64,000 nucleotides of DNA from Zygnema cylindricum (GCA_037447655.1 JBBHKE010002473.1:62001-126000), one strand, 5' to 3'. Shown: positions 10,881 to 22,895, counted from the first letter of the stretch. Notes: generated by a model from the letters alone, not told the origin. Made by a program: numbers and translations.

Positions 10881-12190
10881 TCCGTTTCCCCCCTTCCCTC
10901 CCTTTATTTTAATTCCCCTCTCTCGTTCCCTCATTTCCCGCCTCTCTATCCCGCTGTCACACTCTTCTTTCCCCTCCGAACTGCCTCTAATTTTTCCCCC
11001 CTCCATCCCGTTTTCCCCCCTCCCTTCCACTCCACCCCACCTTTCTTTCCCCTCTAATCTGCCACTCTATCTCCCTCCCTCCCTCTATTTTATTTTCCCC
11101 TCGCTCCTTCCCCCATTTCCCACTTGTATTTCCCACTCGCTAACTCTTTCCTCCCCCCCCCCTTCTTCCCTCCTGTTCCACTTCCACCCATCCCTTTTTC
11201 GCCAACCCTTTCTTTCTTATACCCTCCCTCTCTGTCTACCTCTCCATCTTTCCCTCTCCTTGTCTTATTCCCTCCTTCCCTCTCCCCAACCCCCCCTTTC
11301 TCTATCTCTTTTTCCTCACCTTTCCCCCTTTTAACCTCTTCCTCCCTCTCTTCTCCCTTCTCTCTGTCGGCCTCTCTCCCCCACCCCTTCCCTCAATTCC
11401 CCTTTCCCCATTTCCCCCTCTTGTACTCTCTCTCTCCCTCTTCCGCTCTCTCTCTCTCTCTTTCCCTCCCTCACCTGTTCCTTCTCCTCCTCTATTACCC
11501 TCCCCCTTTCCATATGTTCCTCTTTCTCCTCCCTCTCCCCCTCTATTTCCCTCCCCCCTCTCTCTTTCCCTCCCTCCCCTTTTTTTTCTCCTCCATTTTT
11601 GCCCTCCGTCTCCCTCTTTGACCCTCGTTCTCCCTCTCCCACCCGTTTTCCATCCATCTCTCCCCCCCTCTCTCCATATCTCTCATTCCCGCCCAAAAAC
11701 CCTTCTATATCATTCCCCTCCCTCTCTTTCTCTCCCTCTATTTCTCCCTCTCCATCCCTCCCCCCTCACCCACTACCTCTCCCCCTTCTTTTCCATTTCT
11801 CTCTCCTCTTTTCCCTCCCTCCTCTCCCACCTCTTTTCCCTCTTTTTCCCCCATTCTATTTTTATCTCTCTCGTCCTTTCTCTCCCTCCCCTTCCCTCTC
11901 TTCCTCTTTCCCCATTTCCCCGTCTTGCACTTTCTCTCTCCCTCTCCATCCTTCCCCCCCTCATCCCCTACCTCACCCCGTTCCTTTCCATCCCTCTCTC
12001 CCTTTTTCCCTTGTTCCTCTCCCACCTCGTTTCCCTCCTTCTCCTCCCTTCTCTTTCCATCTTTCTCACCCCTTCTCTCCCTCAAACCCTCCCCCTCTCC
12101 CTCTTCCACTCTTTCCCCCCCTTCCTCTATCTCTCCATCTCCCTCATCCTCCCTCTCTCCCTCTCTCCTTCCGTCTCCACTCCCCTCTCC
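10881..12190. repeat. Long polypyrimidine tract without hairpins
   Basis: About 1.3 kb of C/T-rich sequence (ccctccctctctttccc-like) continues the satellite but lacks the GC hairpin landmark. The complementary strand is an almost unbroken purine run. Reading frames here are compositional. Confidence 0.85.
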
Positions 12191-12376
12191 TCCATCCTCT
12201 CGGACAATCAGTTGTCGAAGTTCGACCACCTCCCGCCGAAGATCAACAAACTCTCGTTGGAGTTCGACGAACTTTTGCATTAATTCATCGAACGCGATAT
12301 CGCCTTCCCTTTCCAGCGGAACCCTAACTCCCGTCAGTTGTGGAGTTGATCTAGGAACCCTAACTATCTCGTCCAA
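12190..12376 (-). pseudogene. N-terminal coiled-coil gene fragment running into the purine tract
   Basis: From ATG 12376 on the minus strand about 60 residues look like a normal protein, ending in a clear heptad pattern (F-V-E-L-Q-R-E-F-V-D-L-R-R-E-V-V-E-L-R). After about 12190 the frame stays open to 11738 but is only Glu/Arg/Gly low complexity from the purine tract. The copia LTR starts about 17 bases upstream of the ATG, so the original promoter has been displaced. Its layout (short N-terminus, coiled coil, low complexity) recalls the decayed gene at 6930-8345, but I see no sequence match. It could be a truncated gene or part of an older mobile element. Confidence 0.35.
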
Positions 12377-12392
12377 GCGGAAACGTTCCTCC

Positions 12393-13450
12393 TGTAGAAA
12401 TTGGTGGTTCTTTTAGTATTTTATAGGTCTGGTTCTTTTAGTATTTTATAGGTCTAAAATAAAGTGCAGTAAAAGAAGCCGAGGCAGTCTGACTCTAACT
12501 TCTCTCTCCAACTCTCACACTTGTTGCAGTCACTGAGAAGTTGGAGAGGAAGCTAGTGTCATGGCTGCCTATGCTATCCAAAGATTTACAGGGTAGTAAA
12601 ATAGTTAATTTACTAAAAGGGAGTTGTCGCCTAGAGGACTTGATCCTGGTACGTACGGATAGGAAATGCCGCCGGTAGCCGGTATCCTCATCCATTTAGT
12701 CTAGGATTAGTGATAAATTATATAGAGTGTATTACATATATAAACGTTAATATGTAGGCTTATTCATTTAACAACAACTTTATACGGGATACATAAAGTA
12801 GCTATAAAATGACGGATTACGAGTACGAAGAATAAATAAGTATCGCGCATTTGTTTCGATAGCGAAACAAATACATCGCAACTATTTATGACGGTTACGA
12901 TTGAAATCGGCATTCAATCGGACGGCCGGAAAGCATGCCGAGATCGCGGAAAAAGATTTCGGCAGTTTATGGTCGCTGGCACATCGGATGACACGTGGCA
13001 CCAGGACATTGGATTTCGGCATCTCCAGGGATTACGGAAATAAATCCAGAAATGACACGTGTCCACATTTTTGTCATGTCGTATAATGTTCGTACATATA
13101 GTACACCGGCAGCTGTACCTTTATGTACGGTACAGCAATATTATTGGTGCCGTACGTCAGTAGATAGAGTTTTAGAGAGAGATAGGATTTAGAAAAAAAT
13201 GGTAGATAAGACCCTCTCTCCCAAAGAGCTTCTGTACAAAAAGTCAACTTTGACCCTCCATAACTTACTGCTCAGGGGAGCAAATTCATAGATTCTTTTT
13301 GCTATATACTCAAGGGAGTCTTCCCTTCACATAGGTGAAAGTGGTCAGGGTTTTTGTTTGGCAGGGTGGCGGTTATTTGTGCTGAAAGACAAAAGGGTCA
13401 GGGTTATCCTCAAGGCTTCGTGTGAGCTGCTTACTTTGAGGTCCTATAGA
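12393..13450 (+). repeat. 5' LTR and leader of copia A
   Basis: The first 400 bases align with the reverse complement of 17465-17070, the presumed 3' LTR of copia C. The part from about 12750 aligns along its length with 23265-23970. A 25-bp tandem duplication (ggttcttttagtatt...) is visible at 12407-12456. The LTR ends just before a primer-binding-site-like ggtctcaga. Confidence 0.75.
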
Positions 13451-13469
13451 GGTCTCAGAATTATAGGTT

Positions 13470-14400
13470 ATGGGCCCACCATCTAGGGTGCCCATATTCA
13501 ATGGAGCTAGCTTCGTATACAAGGAAAGTATGATGACAAAAGCTCTATGTGAGAATCGATTTTGGGGAATAGTGAGTGGACGGGTGAGGCTCCCATCCAG
13601 TCTTGGGATACCTCAAGGTTTACAGGAGGCAGATTCACTAGAGATGCAGATCCATATTCAACGGAGGAGACAAACGAAGGAGAGGTGGTGGACAAAGGAA
13701 AGGAGAAGGAGATACCACACCAATAGCAACTGGTTCGGCATTCATATCACCTATTCCGAGGAACGAGGAGAATGATACTGATGCCTGGGACTTCAACAAT
13801 ATGGCGGCAAAGCACTTCATCCTCCGCCATCTTACTCAAGGACTTGCATGTCATCATTTTCAGGTAGAAAGGGCATCCGATCTTTGGATGGCTCTCATAG
13901 AGATGTACCGAAGTGGTGCGATTCAGCAAAAACAGTTGGCTGATCAGAAAGTTAAGGAGTATGCATACAAAGGGGGGAAGATGTTGGATTTTTGCAATGA
14001 GCTTGCTACACTTTTCATGGAGCTAGAGAGTGTCGGAAAAGATTTTAGTTAAAAAGAAAAGGTTGACTGTCTACTGATGAAGCTACCCGATGAGTTCGAG
14101 AACATAGTCAACCGTGTGCAAGACTTGCCGGACTCAAGGTGGATATGGAACTCAGTGGTAGGAATGATTCTCGTTCGGGAGAATACAATTAAGATCCGAA
14201 GGGGAGGAAAGAGTGGGCAAGCCTTGGCAGCTGGGATCGACTGGAGGAACAAGAATTCTCAGAGACCGATCAGAAATTACGGAGGAGGGGAGCATAAAAA
14301 TCAGACTGATGAGTTCGGACCTACGGCTCCCTAGGGTTTATGTCATTTCTGTAAGAAACCAGGGCACTAAATGACGGAGTGCACTAAGCTAACCGAGCTT
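13470..14400 (+). pseudogene. Copia A gag remnant
   Basis: The frame opens with M-G-P-P then F-N-G-A-S-F, comparable to the M-G-P-H...F-E-G start of the intact gag at 63.2 kb. It continues through 13801-14052 and 14077-14334, with a stop near 14050. It ends in a zinc knuckle C-x2-C-x4-H-x4-C near 14340-14382 in which a stop follows the histidine. Several frame changes are needed, so this is not functional. Confidence 0.75.
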
Positions 14401-14445
14401 CGATAAAAAGAGAGGCAGACCGGTGGAACCCCGAGAGGAAAGAAA

Positions 14446-16330
14446 ATGGCCCTTGTGACACAGGTACATGAGGTGGAATCCGAAGACGAGGACGATGAGC
14501 TCCTATTGGATGAGGAGTTGGAAGCGACAAACGAGGTAGAAATTCCACGAAAGCAGAAATGTGCTTTCGGTGGATTGAAAGGTGAAGCAGGCTGGATTGT
14601 AGATTCAGGTGCCTCCATGCACATGTGTAAGGATAAACACCTGTTCACTAAGATAAAAAAGATTCCCACCGTAGAGATAGAGTACGGGGATGGGAGGATA
14701 GTCACTATTACTCTTATAGAATTGGTAGATCTGAAAGTATTAGTAGAAGGAAAGACATCCATAGTTACATTCTCCGATGTATTGTTTATTCCGGAGCTGA
14801 ACAAAAACCTCATCTCTACGTCTGTATTAGATGATAAGGGTTTTGATACTAGCACTAGGAAAGGAGTCTTTACTGCTAGTTTTGAGGAGGTTGTTTATTT
14901 CACCGTTGAAAATGGTAGCCAAGGGATATTTAGGCTGATTTTAAGCAAAAAAAGAAGAAAATTTATTATACTGGTGTTCATGATATAATGATGTGGCATA
15001 AGAGGCTTGGGCATGTGAATCTAGATAAGCTAAGAGAGATGAAAAAGATGGGAGTGGTGAAAGGAATTCAGTTCAGTGAAGTGATTGTAGTGGATGTGCT
15101 CAAGGTAAAGCATAAGATTGCCCTTTCCCAAAACAACCACCTATAGGAGAGAAAAAATACTAAATCTAGTACACAGAAATATTTGGGGACCGGCCAAAGT
15201 GCCCTCACCGGGGGGGAAGAGATTTATGATGACTATCACTGATGATTAGTCTCGGTATTCCAGGGTGTATTTTTTGAAAAACAAGTCAGAAGCTCAGGAT
15301 TATTTTAGACAATATAAAGCATGGAGCGAAAAATTCCATGAAACTCCAATCAAGAGAGTAAGGAGTGACAATGGTGGAGAGTACACTTCTAACCAGTTTG
15401 AGGATTTTTCGAGGGAAGATGGAGTTTAACACCAAAAGATAGTTCCAGAAAACCCAGAACAGAATGGGGTAGCTGAACGATTAAATAGGATACCGAGTGA
15501 TGGTGCTAAAAGTATGTTGTGGGATAAGAAGATAGGAAAAAGGTTTTGGGCAGAAGCAATGAACTGCGCTAATTACCTCAAAAATAGAGTTCTTACCTCA
15601 TCTATAAAAGATCAAACACCTTATGAGAAATGGACCCGCCGAAAACCAGACATATCTCACTTAAAGGTTTTCGGTAGTCAAGTATTCAGTCTAGATACAG
15701 ATCGTTCTAATTGGAAGCTAGATCCTAAAGGAAAACCGTGATACTTATTAGGATATGACGAGGATGTTAAAGGATATAGAGTTTACGATCTAAAAAGGGA
15801 AGATATAATCTTAGTAAAACATCTGGTAGTTATGGATGAAGGAAAGTCTGTGGATCCCTTCAAGTATACAAAGTCAGTAAAAATCAGATTTGAGTCAAAA
15901 AATTTCGATGACTTTGAGCTTCCTAACTATCCATATTTTAGAGAAGATGACATTCTTGCAGGTACAAATCAGACTGAAAAGGACTTGGCTGCGAAAAACT
16001 CCAGTGACAACTCTACTCGAAGCGGAAGACGTGATGGAAATTTCTTCGAAATCAAAGGATAGGGGAGATGCCAAGATTGTTCGAAAGAACTCACGATAAC
16101 CATCTATTCGGACCACAGATTTTGAGGGGGGAAAAAGAAGTAGCAAAAGATTACAAGAAAAACATGTTAATAAAAAGGTAACAAAATTTTCTCATCAAGA
16201 TGAACCTCAAACTTATGCAGAGGCGATGACTTGTCCAGAAACGAACCGGTGGAAGACAGCCATCAATGAGGAGATGGCCTCAATTATGGTAGCCAATAAT
16301 TTGGAGCTGGTGGACTGTCCACCTAACCAT
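14446..16330 (+). pseudogene. Copia A pol remnant (protease, integrase, start of RT)
   Basis: The protease shows the catalytic D-S-G-A followed by S-M-H-M-C near 14595-14625. A GAG-pre-integrase segment with W-H-K-R-L-G-H lies near 14990. The integrase core follows with an in-frame stop after T-I-T-D-D (about 15245), the S-D-N-G-G-E-Y block near 15366 and N-G-V-A-E-R-L-N-R near 15465. The C-terminal H-L-K-V-F-G block is at about 15660. Reverse transcriptase begins near 16200 (Y-A-E-A-M) and stops at about 16335. The polymerase and RNase H domains are missing. Confidence 0.88.
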
Positions 16331-16556
16331 CTTTGACCATTGATAATTAACTGCTCAAGGGAGCAATTTCAAGGGTTCTTTTTGTAGTTGACTCGGGGAG
16401 TTTGCTCTTCCAAGGGGTGCAGTCTGGTCAGTCTGTATTTTGTGAGGTTCTAAGTAATACTCGTACAAAGACAAAGGGAATGAGGCTATCGTAAGGGCTT
16501 CTGGTAAGCTGCCTACTCTGAGTACCAATGGAGGTTTCAGAGTTACAAACCATACA
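16330..16556 (+). repeat. LTR/leader fragment between copia pieces
   Basis: This 227-bp stretch aligns with 13250-13465 and 23780-23980 (shared ctgctcaaggggagca-like block, ttctttttg, and the ggtttcagag end). It joins the truncated RT of copia A directly to a minus-strand copia fragment, so it marks a rearrangement breakpoint. Confidence 0.7.
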
Positions 16557-17065
16557 ACCGGTGAAAAAGTTTCTTCATAATCTATCTCCTCCTTTTGATT
16601 ATATTCCTTAGTAACCAAGCGAGCCTTATATCTGTCTATGGTATTATTTGGGTTCAATTTTAGTTTAAACACCCATTTACTCTGAATAACTTTTCTTCCT
16701 GGAGAAAGTTTCACCAGATCCCATGTTACGGCCTCCATGATAGACTTCATTTCTTCCACCCACTTTTCCCTTCATTACTCAAAAAGGCTTTCGTCAACGT
16801 TAAAGGCCTCTTGTGTGCGTGCTGAGTAAGTAAAGGATGCATTTTCTCCCTTGAGTCACGCATTTTGCCTAAATCCACGTGGAAATTGTGTCAGTGGTAT
16901 AGATGGTGTGGTCCTTAGGATACATGTGATTTTTCTTATGATTCTATTTCAGCTTAAGGTAGAGGAGAGTTCGCAACTCTTTCATGCATAACACTTTCTA
17001 TTTTAGGTGGAGGAGATGAAAAACATAGGATTTTCCTCGAGAAAGATATAATCAACACTTCGATG
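16557..17065 (-). pseudogene. Copia B fragment: integrase tail and RT start
   Basis: Minus-strand sequence from about 17060 reads an integrase-tail motif (D-Y-I-F-L-E-E-N-P), a variable linker with stops, then a canonical RT opening: K-W-V-E-E-M-K, W-D-L-V-K-L-S-P-G-R-K-V-I, S-K-W-V-F-K-L-K. It ends at E-T-F-S-P-V-V next to the LTR fragment. Its sequence differs from copias A and C, so it is probably a separate element. Confidence 0.75.
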
Positions 17066-17069
17066 TTTC

Positions 17070-17465
17070 ATTTAATCTGTACGCTGACTAAATACACCTT
17101 ATTCTTTGCTATTATTAACTCCGTTAATACGATTAATTTCCTAAACACTGTTTAAGTAATATTCAAACCCTATATAGTCTAACGAACTCCTACGACCGAC
17201 TAATTAAAGTTGACGACTACGCCTCGCTCTGCCGGTCGGAGGTTCCACTCTTGCATGACTTATACTTTTTGATAAGAGTGACTTATGTCACCCTTCTTCC
17301 TTGCCTGTGTAGCTGCAGGAAGCCATGGCTCCACCACACTCTTTATCCTTCAGTTAGTAAAACAAGTATAGGGGCTAGAGAGAGAAGAAAGAGGTAGGCT
17401 GCGTGCGCTTTTTATTTAATTATTCAGGCCTAGAAAATACACCCTAAATCTATTGATTTCAACAC
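17070..17465 (-). repeat. 3' LTR portion of copia C
   Basis: Read on the minus strand, a purine-rich polypurine tract (aaaataaggggag) ends at 17466 and the LTR starts with tgttgaaatc at 17465. This is the expected order downstream of RNase H. About 400 bases align with the start of the copia A LTR at 12393. The far end is replaced by copia B. Confidence 0.72.
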
Positions 17466-17527
17466 TCCCCTTATTTTCTAGTCTAATTTTAATTTCTCCT
17501 TTAAACCACACTTTTCTCTACAATATT

Positions 17528-18890
17528 TTAACTTGGGAGAGGGTACAGGTTGGTCATCATATCAGCCACCATTTCCCCATCACCCTTATATACAATATTC
17601 ACAATGTTGTATTCTACCTTTTCACTTACAAAACGTAATATTATGTCCATGTGTCCAACTTTGTAATGATGTTTTAGATTGGCTGTAATTGCAATGACAG
17701 CCTGATTATCACAAAACATTTCATGCACTCCCTCCTTGATATACCCCAGTTTTTGCAATAAAGACTTAACCCACATTAACACTTTCAGTGCAAAACAACA
17801 AGCCATGTACTCATCCTCCTTAGTGGACTCGGCAATCACCTTTTGTTGCTTGCTACTCCAACAGGAAGCACCTTCCCTCGCATACAATACATACCTAGAA
17901 GTGCATCTTGTTATAGGTGCATCCCCATAACAGGCATCACTCCAAGTAGTGATGTCATTGTGCTCCTCTCATAAATGCAACCATAAATCCCTGATTCCCA
18001 CCAGATATCTCATGACTCTCTTGGCAGCCTTCCAATCTCTCTTTCTAAGATCATTAAAAATTCTACTGAGGACTCCAACTACTGCAGCTATTTTCGGCCT
18101 AGTACAATTCATAAAGTAAAATTAAACTTCCTACAACCTGGTTGTAAGGAATAGATTTCATAAACTATCTCTCTTTTGGACTGATATGATCATCTAAGAT
18201 TATCACTCCTTCTTTTACACTCCCATCACTTACTTTATTGAGGTCCATAAGTGTGGTACAACTGTTTGTCTTTTCCATATGGAATTTCTCAAGCATATTC
18301 CCTAAAGTTTCTTTTTGGGTGAGTCTGATAATCCTTTTCCCCCTATCTCTTTCCATTTGAATTCTCAAAATGTATCTTGCTTCCCCTAAAACCTTCATGT
18401 CAAATCTGCTTCTAAGATCTTTGTTTAACTCATTGATCTTTTCCATAGACTTACTTAACACCAGCAAATCATCCACATAAATTGCAATGAAAATAACACC
18501 ATTCTCATCTTCAAACATATAAATAGAATGGTCAGAACTGATCCGAATATACCACAAACTGGTGAGAAACTCATCTAGTTTCTTATTCTTTTGTCGGGGA
18601 GCCTACTTCAGTCTATATAAGGACTTTATGAGTTGGCAGACATTGCTCTCCTCTCCTTCCTCTACAAACCCTTCTGGTTGCCGCATGAAGATTTCTTCCT
18701 CTAGTTTACCATTAAGGAAGGGGGTCCTAATGTCCATCTGGTGTAGACTGAGGAGAATCCTTACTGATGGGAACCGAACCATCGGAGCAAAAGTATCCTC
18801 ATAATCTATCCCTTCTTTTTGGGTGAACCCCTTTGCTACGAACCAAGCCTTATATCTCACAATAGTATTATCTGGGTTTAGTTTCAATTT
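17528..18890 (-). pseudogene. Copia C reverse transcriptase and RNase H
   Basis: On the minus strand 18887-18603 carries the RT fingers (K-L-N-P-D-N-T-I, D-Y-E-D-T-F-A-P). 18557-18165 carries the palm with the catalytic Y-V-D-D-L-L motif. 17887-17528 carries RNase H with A-E-S-T-x-x-E-Y-M-A and the D-N-Q-A-V block. Stops separate the pieces. Confidence 0.88.
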
Positions 18891-21045
18891 AAATACCTAT
18901 TTGCACCCAATCGGTGTTCTGTTTGGAGGACAGTCCACCAGCTCCCAAGTATTTGCTTCCATGATGGAGACCATCTCATCATTTATGGCTCTAACCATCT
19001 GTGTTTCTCAATACAGTCCACTGATTGTGTGTATGTCTAGGGATCATCAGGGTGAGACAGCTTAGTTACCTTGTGGGGAGCCTGTTTTTCTTGTAGCCTT
19101 TTGCTGTTTCTTCGTCCTCACTCAAAGTCTAAAGCTGAGTGGAGGGATGTCTTGGGTTCCTCCTCACCGTCTTTTTAACTCCTTTATATATGGAAACGAG
19201 TTCTGGCTTCTTCTCCTTTGTCTCCTCTGTGTATATAAGGTTGTGGGGAGATTCCGGTATATCTTCCCCCATCTTGGATCTCCCTTGAATCCGCAATCAC
19301 TCTTTCACTTAGGTCCTTTTCGGGAAGATCCGAGTCCTCCTCACTCTCGAACTCAAAACTGATTCTTATCTTCTTAATATATTTGAAGGGGTCAAATGAC
19401 TTCCCTTCATCCATGTCAACTAGATGCTTTACAAGAATGATATCTTGCTTTGCTAAATGATAGACTCAATATCCCTTGACATCCACATCATACCCCAAAA
19501 AGTATCTAGGTTTCCCTTTGGCATCTAGTTTCCAGTTTAATCTATCCGTATCAAGGCTATAAACTTGACTACCGAATACTTTCAGGTGAGAGACATCCGG
19601 TTTCTTTCCAACCGATCTCTCATTAGGTGTCATTCCCTTCATTGCTGAGGTAAGGACTCTATTTTTCATGTAGTTAGCACAGTTTATGGCTTTTGCTCAA
19701 AACCTTTTTCCTACCTTTTTGTCGGCCAACATACTATATACACTATCTCATAGACACTGGTTCAACCTCTGATCTACCCCATTCTATTCTGGATTATACG
19801 GTACAGTTTTTTGATGCTAAACTCTCTCATCTCTCAAGTCTTCCACAAACTGGTTAGAGGTATACTCTCCTCTATTATCACTCATTATCCTTTTAATAGG
19901 GGTTCTGTGCAACTTCTCACTCCATGCTTTATATTATTTGAAGTAGGTTGGTGCTTCAGACCTTTTTGTAAGAAATAGACTCTAGAGTATCGAGACCAAT
20001 CATCAGTGATTGTCATCATATACCTCTTCCCTCCGACGGAAGGTACTTTTCCCGGTCCCCATATATCTGTGTGGACAAGATCTAGTACTTTCTCACCTCT
20101 ATATGTGGCAGTTTTGGGAAAGGGAAGACTATGAGCTATTCCTTAAGCACAACCACTAGAATCATCTATCATTTTATTATCCCCAAATTGAATGCCTTCT
20201 ACTACCCGAAGCTTTTTCATTTTTCTCGGTTTATCAAAATGCACATGCCCCAAACGCTTATGCCAAATCATCAAGTTTGGAACACCAACATAGTAAGCGG
20301 TCTTCTTTTCATAACTCAGGCTAAGCCTAAACATTTTTTGGCTACCCTTATTTGTTGTGAAGTAGACTTCATCCCCATAGTTAGCTGTAATGACTCCCTT
20401 TCTAGTGGAGGTATCAAATTCTTTATCATCTAGTACTAAAGTAAAGACAAGATTTTTTCTCAGCTGAGGAATGTAGAGTACATCTGAGAAGCTAAGTATA
20501 TAAGTCTTACCCTTTACTAAGACTTTTAAATCAACCGAATCCAGTAGATTTGTTATAATTACCCTCCCATCCCCATACTATATCTTTACCGTAGGGATCT
20601 TTCTTAACTTTGTAAAGAGGTGTATGTCACGACAGATATGCATGGATGCACTTGAGTCCATGATCCACCCTTCTTGTAGAGCTTCCCGAATGGCTCCAAA
20701 GGCACACTTTTGTTTCAGAGGTATCTCTTTCTTCTCCAAATTATCGTCAAGAAGGAGCTCCCCATCTTTCTCCTTGGAGGACTCGTCCTCCTCTGTCTCT
20801 TCTTTCACTTGTGTGACCACAAGTGTTTTATTCTTTCGTCTGGAAAAACCCCCTCGATGGTTTTCTTGGAGCGTCAACTCCGACAGCTTGATGCTATTTG
20901 CAATAAAGTGTCCTAGCTTTTTGCAAAAATGACAATGACCTTTTGGGGGCCTTGGTCCTCCGGGCCGATCTCTCTCTCCTTTGAAGCCGCTGTGTGGCTT
21001 CCTCGAATCATTCCCCCACCGGTCCGTTGCGGCAGCTGTCATGTC
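18890..21045 (-). pseudogene. Copia C gag tail, protease and integrase
   Basis: The zinc knuckle near 20940 reads C-H-F-C-K-K-L-G-H, but its last cysteine is replaced by serine. The protease motif near 20655 is D-S-S-A-S-M-H, with serine in place of the usual glycine after D-S. A GAG-pre-integrase block with W-H-K-R-L-G-H-V-H is near 20255. The integrase C-terminal H-L-K-V-F-G block is near 19590. Stops and frame changes recur throughout. Confidence 0.82.
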
Positions 21046-21049
21046 CCAT

Positions 21050-21250
21050 CGTGTCGATTGCTCGCACGCACGGGATTTTGCAACCACGCGCGGTATTTTG
21101 CACGCACGCGCGGTATTTTGCATTCACGCACAGTATTTTGCATGCACGCTTGGTTTTAGGCACCCGCGCGCAATTTTATGAATGCACGCGCGATTTCATG
21201 CATGCACTCACGATTCGATGCACGCACGTCTAGTTGTTTCGTTCGCACGT
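21050..21250. repeat. GC-rich tandem array of about 22-25 bp units
   Basis: Eight or so units alternate gcacgcacgcgcgg-like sequence with tattttgca or ttttatgaat. Spacing is fairly regular, with divergence rising to the right. Weak CG-rich echoes continue to about 21420. The array replaces the start of copia C gag. Confidence 0.82.
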
Positions 21251-21691
21251 GCGAAATATCGCGTCGATTTATTTATTTTTATATTTGTTGAATAGTACTA
21301 ATTTCGTGCGATACTTTTCATTTCGTGCGCAAGTATTTCGATTTCGAGTATTTCTTGCGGTATGCTTCGTTTCGTGCGTATGCACGTGATTCCGAAGTAT
21401 GGACGCGGAGTATCGTTTGGAGGCGAATCGCGATTTCCAGGCGACGCTTCAATGCACCATTTATTTATTTATTTAAGTCGCGAACCCATATAGGTTCGCG
21501 CGCACATGTAGTTAGGGAGGGTTTTTACCCTCGGACGGTGGATTTTGTCAGGCGTACGGCAGACGATGTTGGCCGCCTATTGGCCAACATCTTAAGTAGT
21601 TTCATGCATGTAAAGTAGACTAGACGTAGGCTAATTTTGCTTAGGCCTAGCGTAGCTCTTATTTAGCCTAATTCTCAGACTTAGAGAATTT

Positions 21692-22172
21692 AGCTTTTGG
21701 ACAAGAATTTTCTCTTGGCAGCGGAGCTTTTCTCTTGCTCTCACTCTCACCGATTGCCCACGTGTCTTTCTTCTCCTTGCTAGCTAGTCGTAGAGGCTAG
21801 ATAGAGTAAGACTATTCTCCTTGTTTTTCTGCCCTCGTTTTTAATCCACACGGCCTAAGGCCATGTCCGAAAGGTTTCCCTCCAAAGTTTGTCATTTGGT
21901 GGAAGTGTGAGATTGGCGATCGTGAGGGAGCACATCTAGACCTTGCTGTGCCTTCCTCGGGCAGCTTGACGGTTTGGTTGTGTTGTGTGTGTGCTGTTTG
22001 TATTTCGGTTGGCTTGAAAGGAGTGTATTTTTGATCGGATTTGGATTTTCCCTTATTCCGGTTGGAAAATTTCTTGCTTTGCTGTCGTAACGAGATAACT
22101 CTTGTAGAGAATGTGATAAATACCAGAGAGCCTAGTGGCTACCTCCTGGCTTAGCATTCTTGTCCAAAAGCT
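21692..22172. mobile_element. MITE-like element with 17-bp terminal inverted repeats
   Basis: The sequence agcttttggacaagaat at 21692-21708 is the exact reverse complement of 22156-22172, giving a 481-bp unit without coding capacity. No target-site duplication is obvious. It could be a small DNA transposon remnant, or the ends of a promoter-like LTR unit. Confidence 0.55.
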
Positions 22173-22189
22173 CCACTTTTGAAAATCAC

Positions 22190-22640
22190 ATTTTCTAAAA
22201 GTATATTTTTATTAATATTAAATTATTAAAAATATAAATTTTATTTCATTAAAAAAATATTACCTTTCATATCCGGCTTTTATTCTTGTTTATGTCTTTC
22301 TATTTTCCTGCCTATTTACCTTTCATTTTCAGTTGTACTTCTCAGTTTTGTGTGATAAAATAAATCTGGAGGAAGAAAAATATAAAAATTAAATTATTTT
22401 CAATAGAAAATCTATTTTTTTCATTTCTTGATTTTCTCCCACCTATTTTTGAGTTGGTTTTTTCCTTTTGACTTTGCTTTATTTTTCTACAAGCTTCATT
22501 CTACTTTCTCTCCATTATTGCCTTTGCTTTCAGTTTTGCCTTTGAAGAAAATATTATAAAAATAAATAAATTTATAAATTTTATTTTATAAAAAAAAAAA
22601 AACATTTTGTTTTTGTTTTTGTTTTTTGTTTTATTATTTC
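22190..22640. other. Very AT-rich stretch, no gene
   Basis: Long A/T runs such as tataaattttatttcatt dominate. Nothing coding is seen; it may be matrix-attachment-like DNA or the body of an AT-rich transposon. Confidence 0.5.
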
Positions 22641-22689
22641 TTGCTTACAATCCTTGTCCTTATATCTTGTTGCCACTCTATTTCTAGTC

Positions 22690-22895
22690 TGCAGATTTAG
22701 GTATGATTTTGTGTCAGATTTTTAGGGTTAATCTGCGGAATTAGGGTTTGGTTGCAGATTTAGGGTTTGGGCCGCAGATTTAGGGTTTGGGCGTATTTAG
22801 GGTTTATTTTTTGAAATTCTTAACCCTAGGTCAGCATATTACCATTCATTGGTCGCAGATTTTTGATTTTTACAGCGTGGAATTAGGGTTTGGGA
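22690..22895. repeat. Telo-box-like repeats (gcagatttagggtttgg)
   Basis: Four to six diverged copies of a 17-23 bp unit containing tttagggttt occur here. This is the plant telomere/telo-box sequence but interspersed, so it is an interstitial repeat and not a telomere. Confidence 0.75.

Larger units (their letters stand above)
12393..16330 (+). mobile_element. Ty1/copia retrotransposon A, degenerate and truncated
   Basis: An LTR-like start (tgtagaaattgg at 12393) is followed by about 1 kb of LTR/leader, a primer-binding-like ggtctcaga near 13455, then gag, zinc knuckle, protease, integrase and the first residues of reverse transcriptase in copia order. The copy ends abruptly near 16330, next to an LTR fragment. 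In-frame stops (zinc knuckle, integrase) show it cannot be autonomous. The related copy C lies in the opposite orientation at 17-21 kb. Confidence 0.88.
17466..21045 (-). mobile_element. Ty1/copia retrotransposon C, minus strand, degenerate
   Basis: Gag tail, protease, integrase, reverse transcriptase and RNase H follow in copia order from 21045 down to 17528, then a polypurine tract and LTR. The protein is closely similar to copia A (for example the H-L-K-V-F-G-S-Q-V block in both), so A and C are related copies in opposite orientations. The 5' part of gag is cut off by a GC-rich tandem array that starts near 21050. Confidence 0.88.

Noticed and set aside
8701-12327. Several overlapping Phe/Pro/Ser-rich frames of up to 341 residues
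   Set aside because: All three plus-strand frames stay open because the satellite is C/T-rich; repeat units do not share one preserved frame.
22690-22895. Telomere end
   Set aside because: The tttaggg units are spaced, diverged and flanked by ordinary sequence on both sides.
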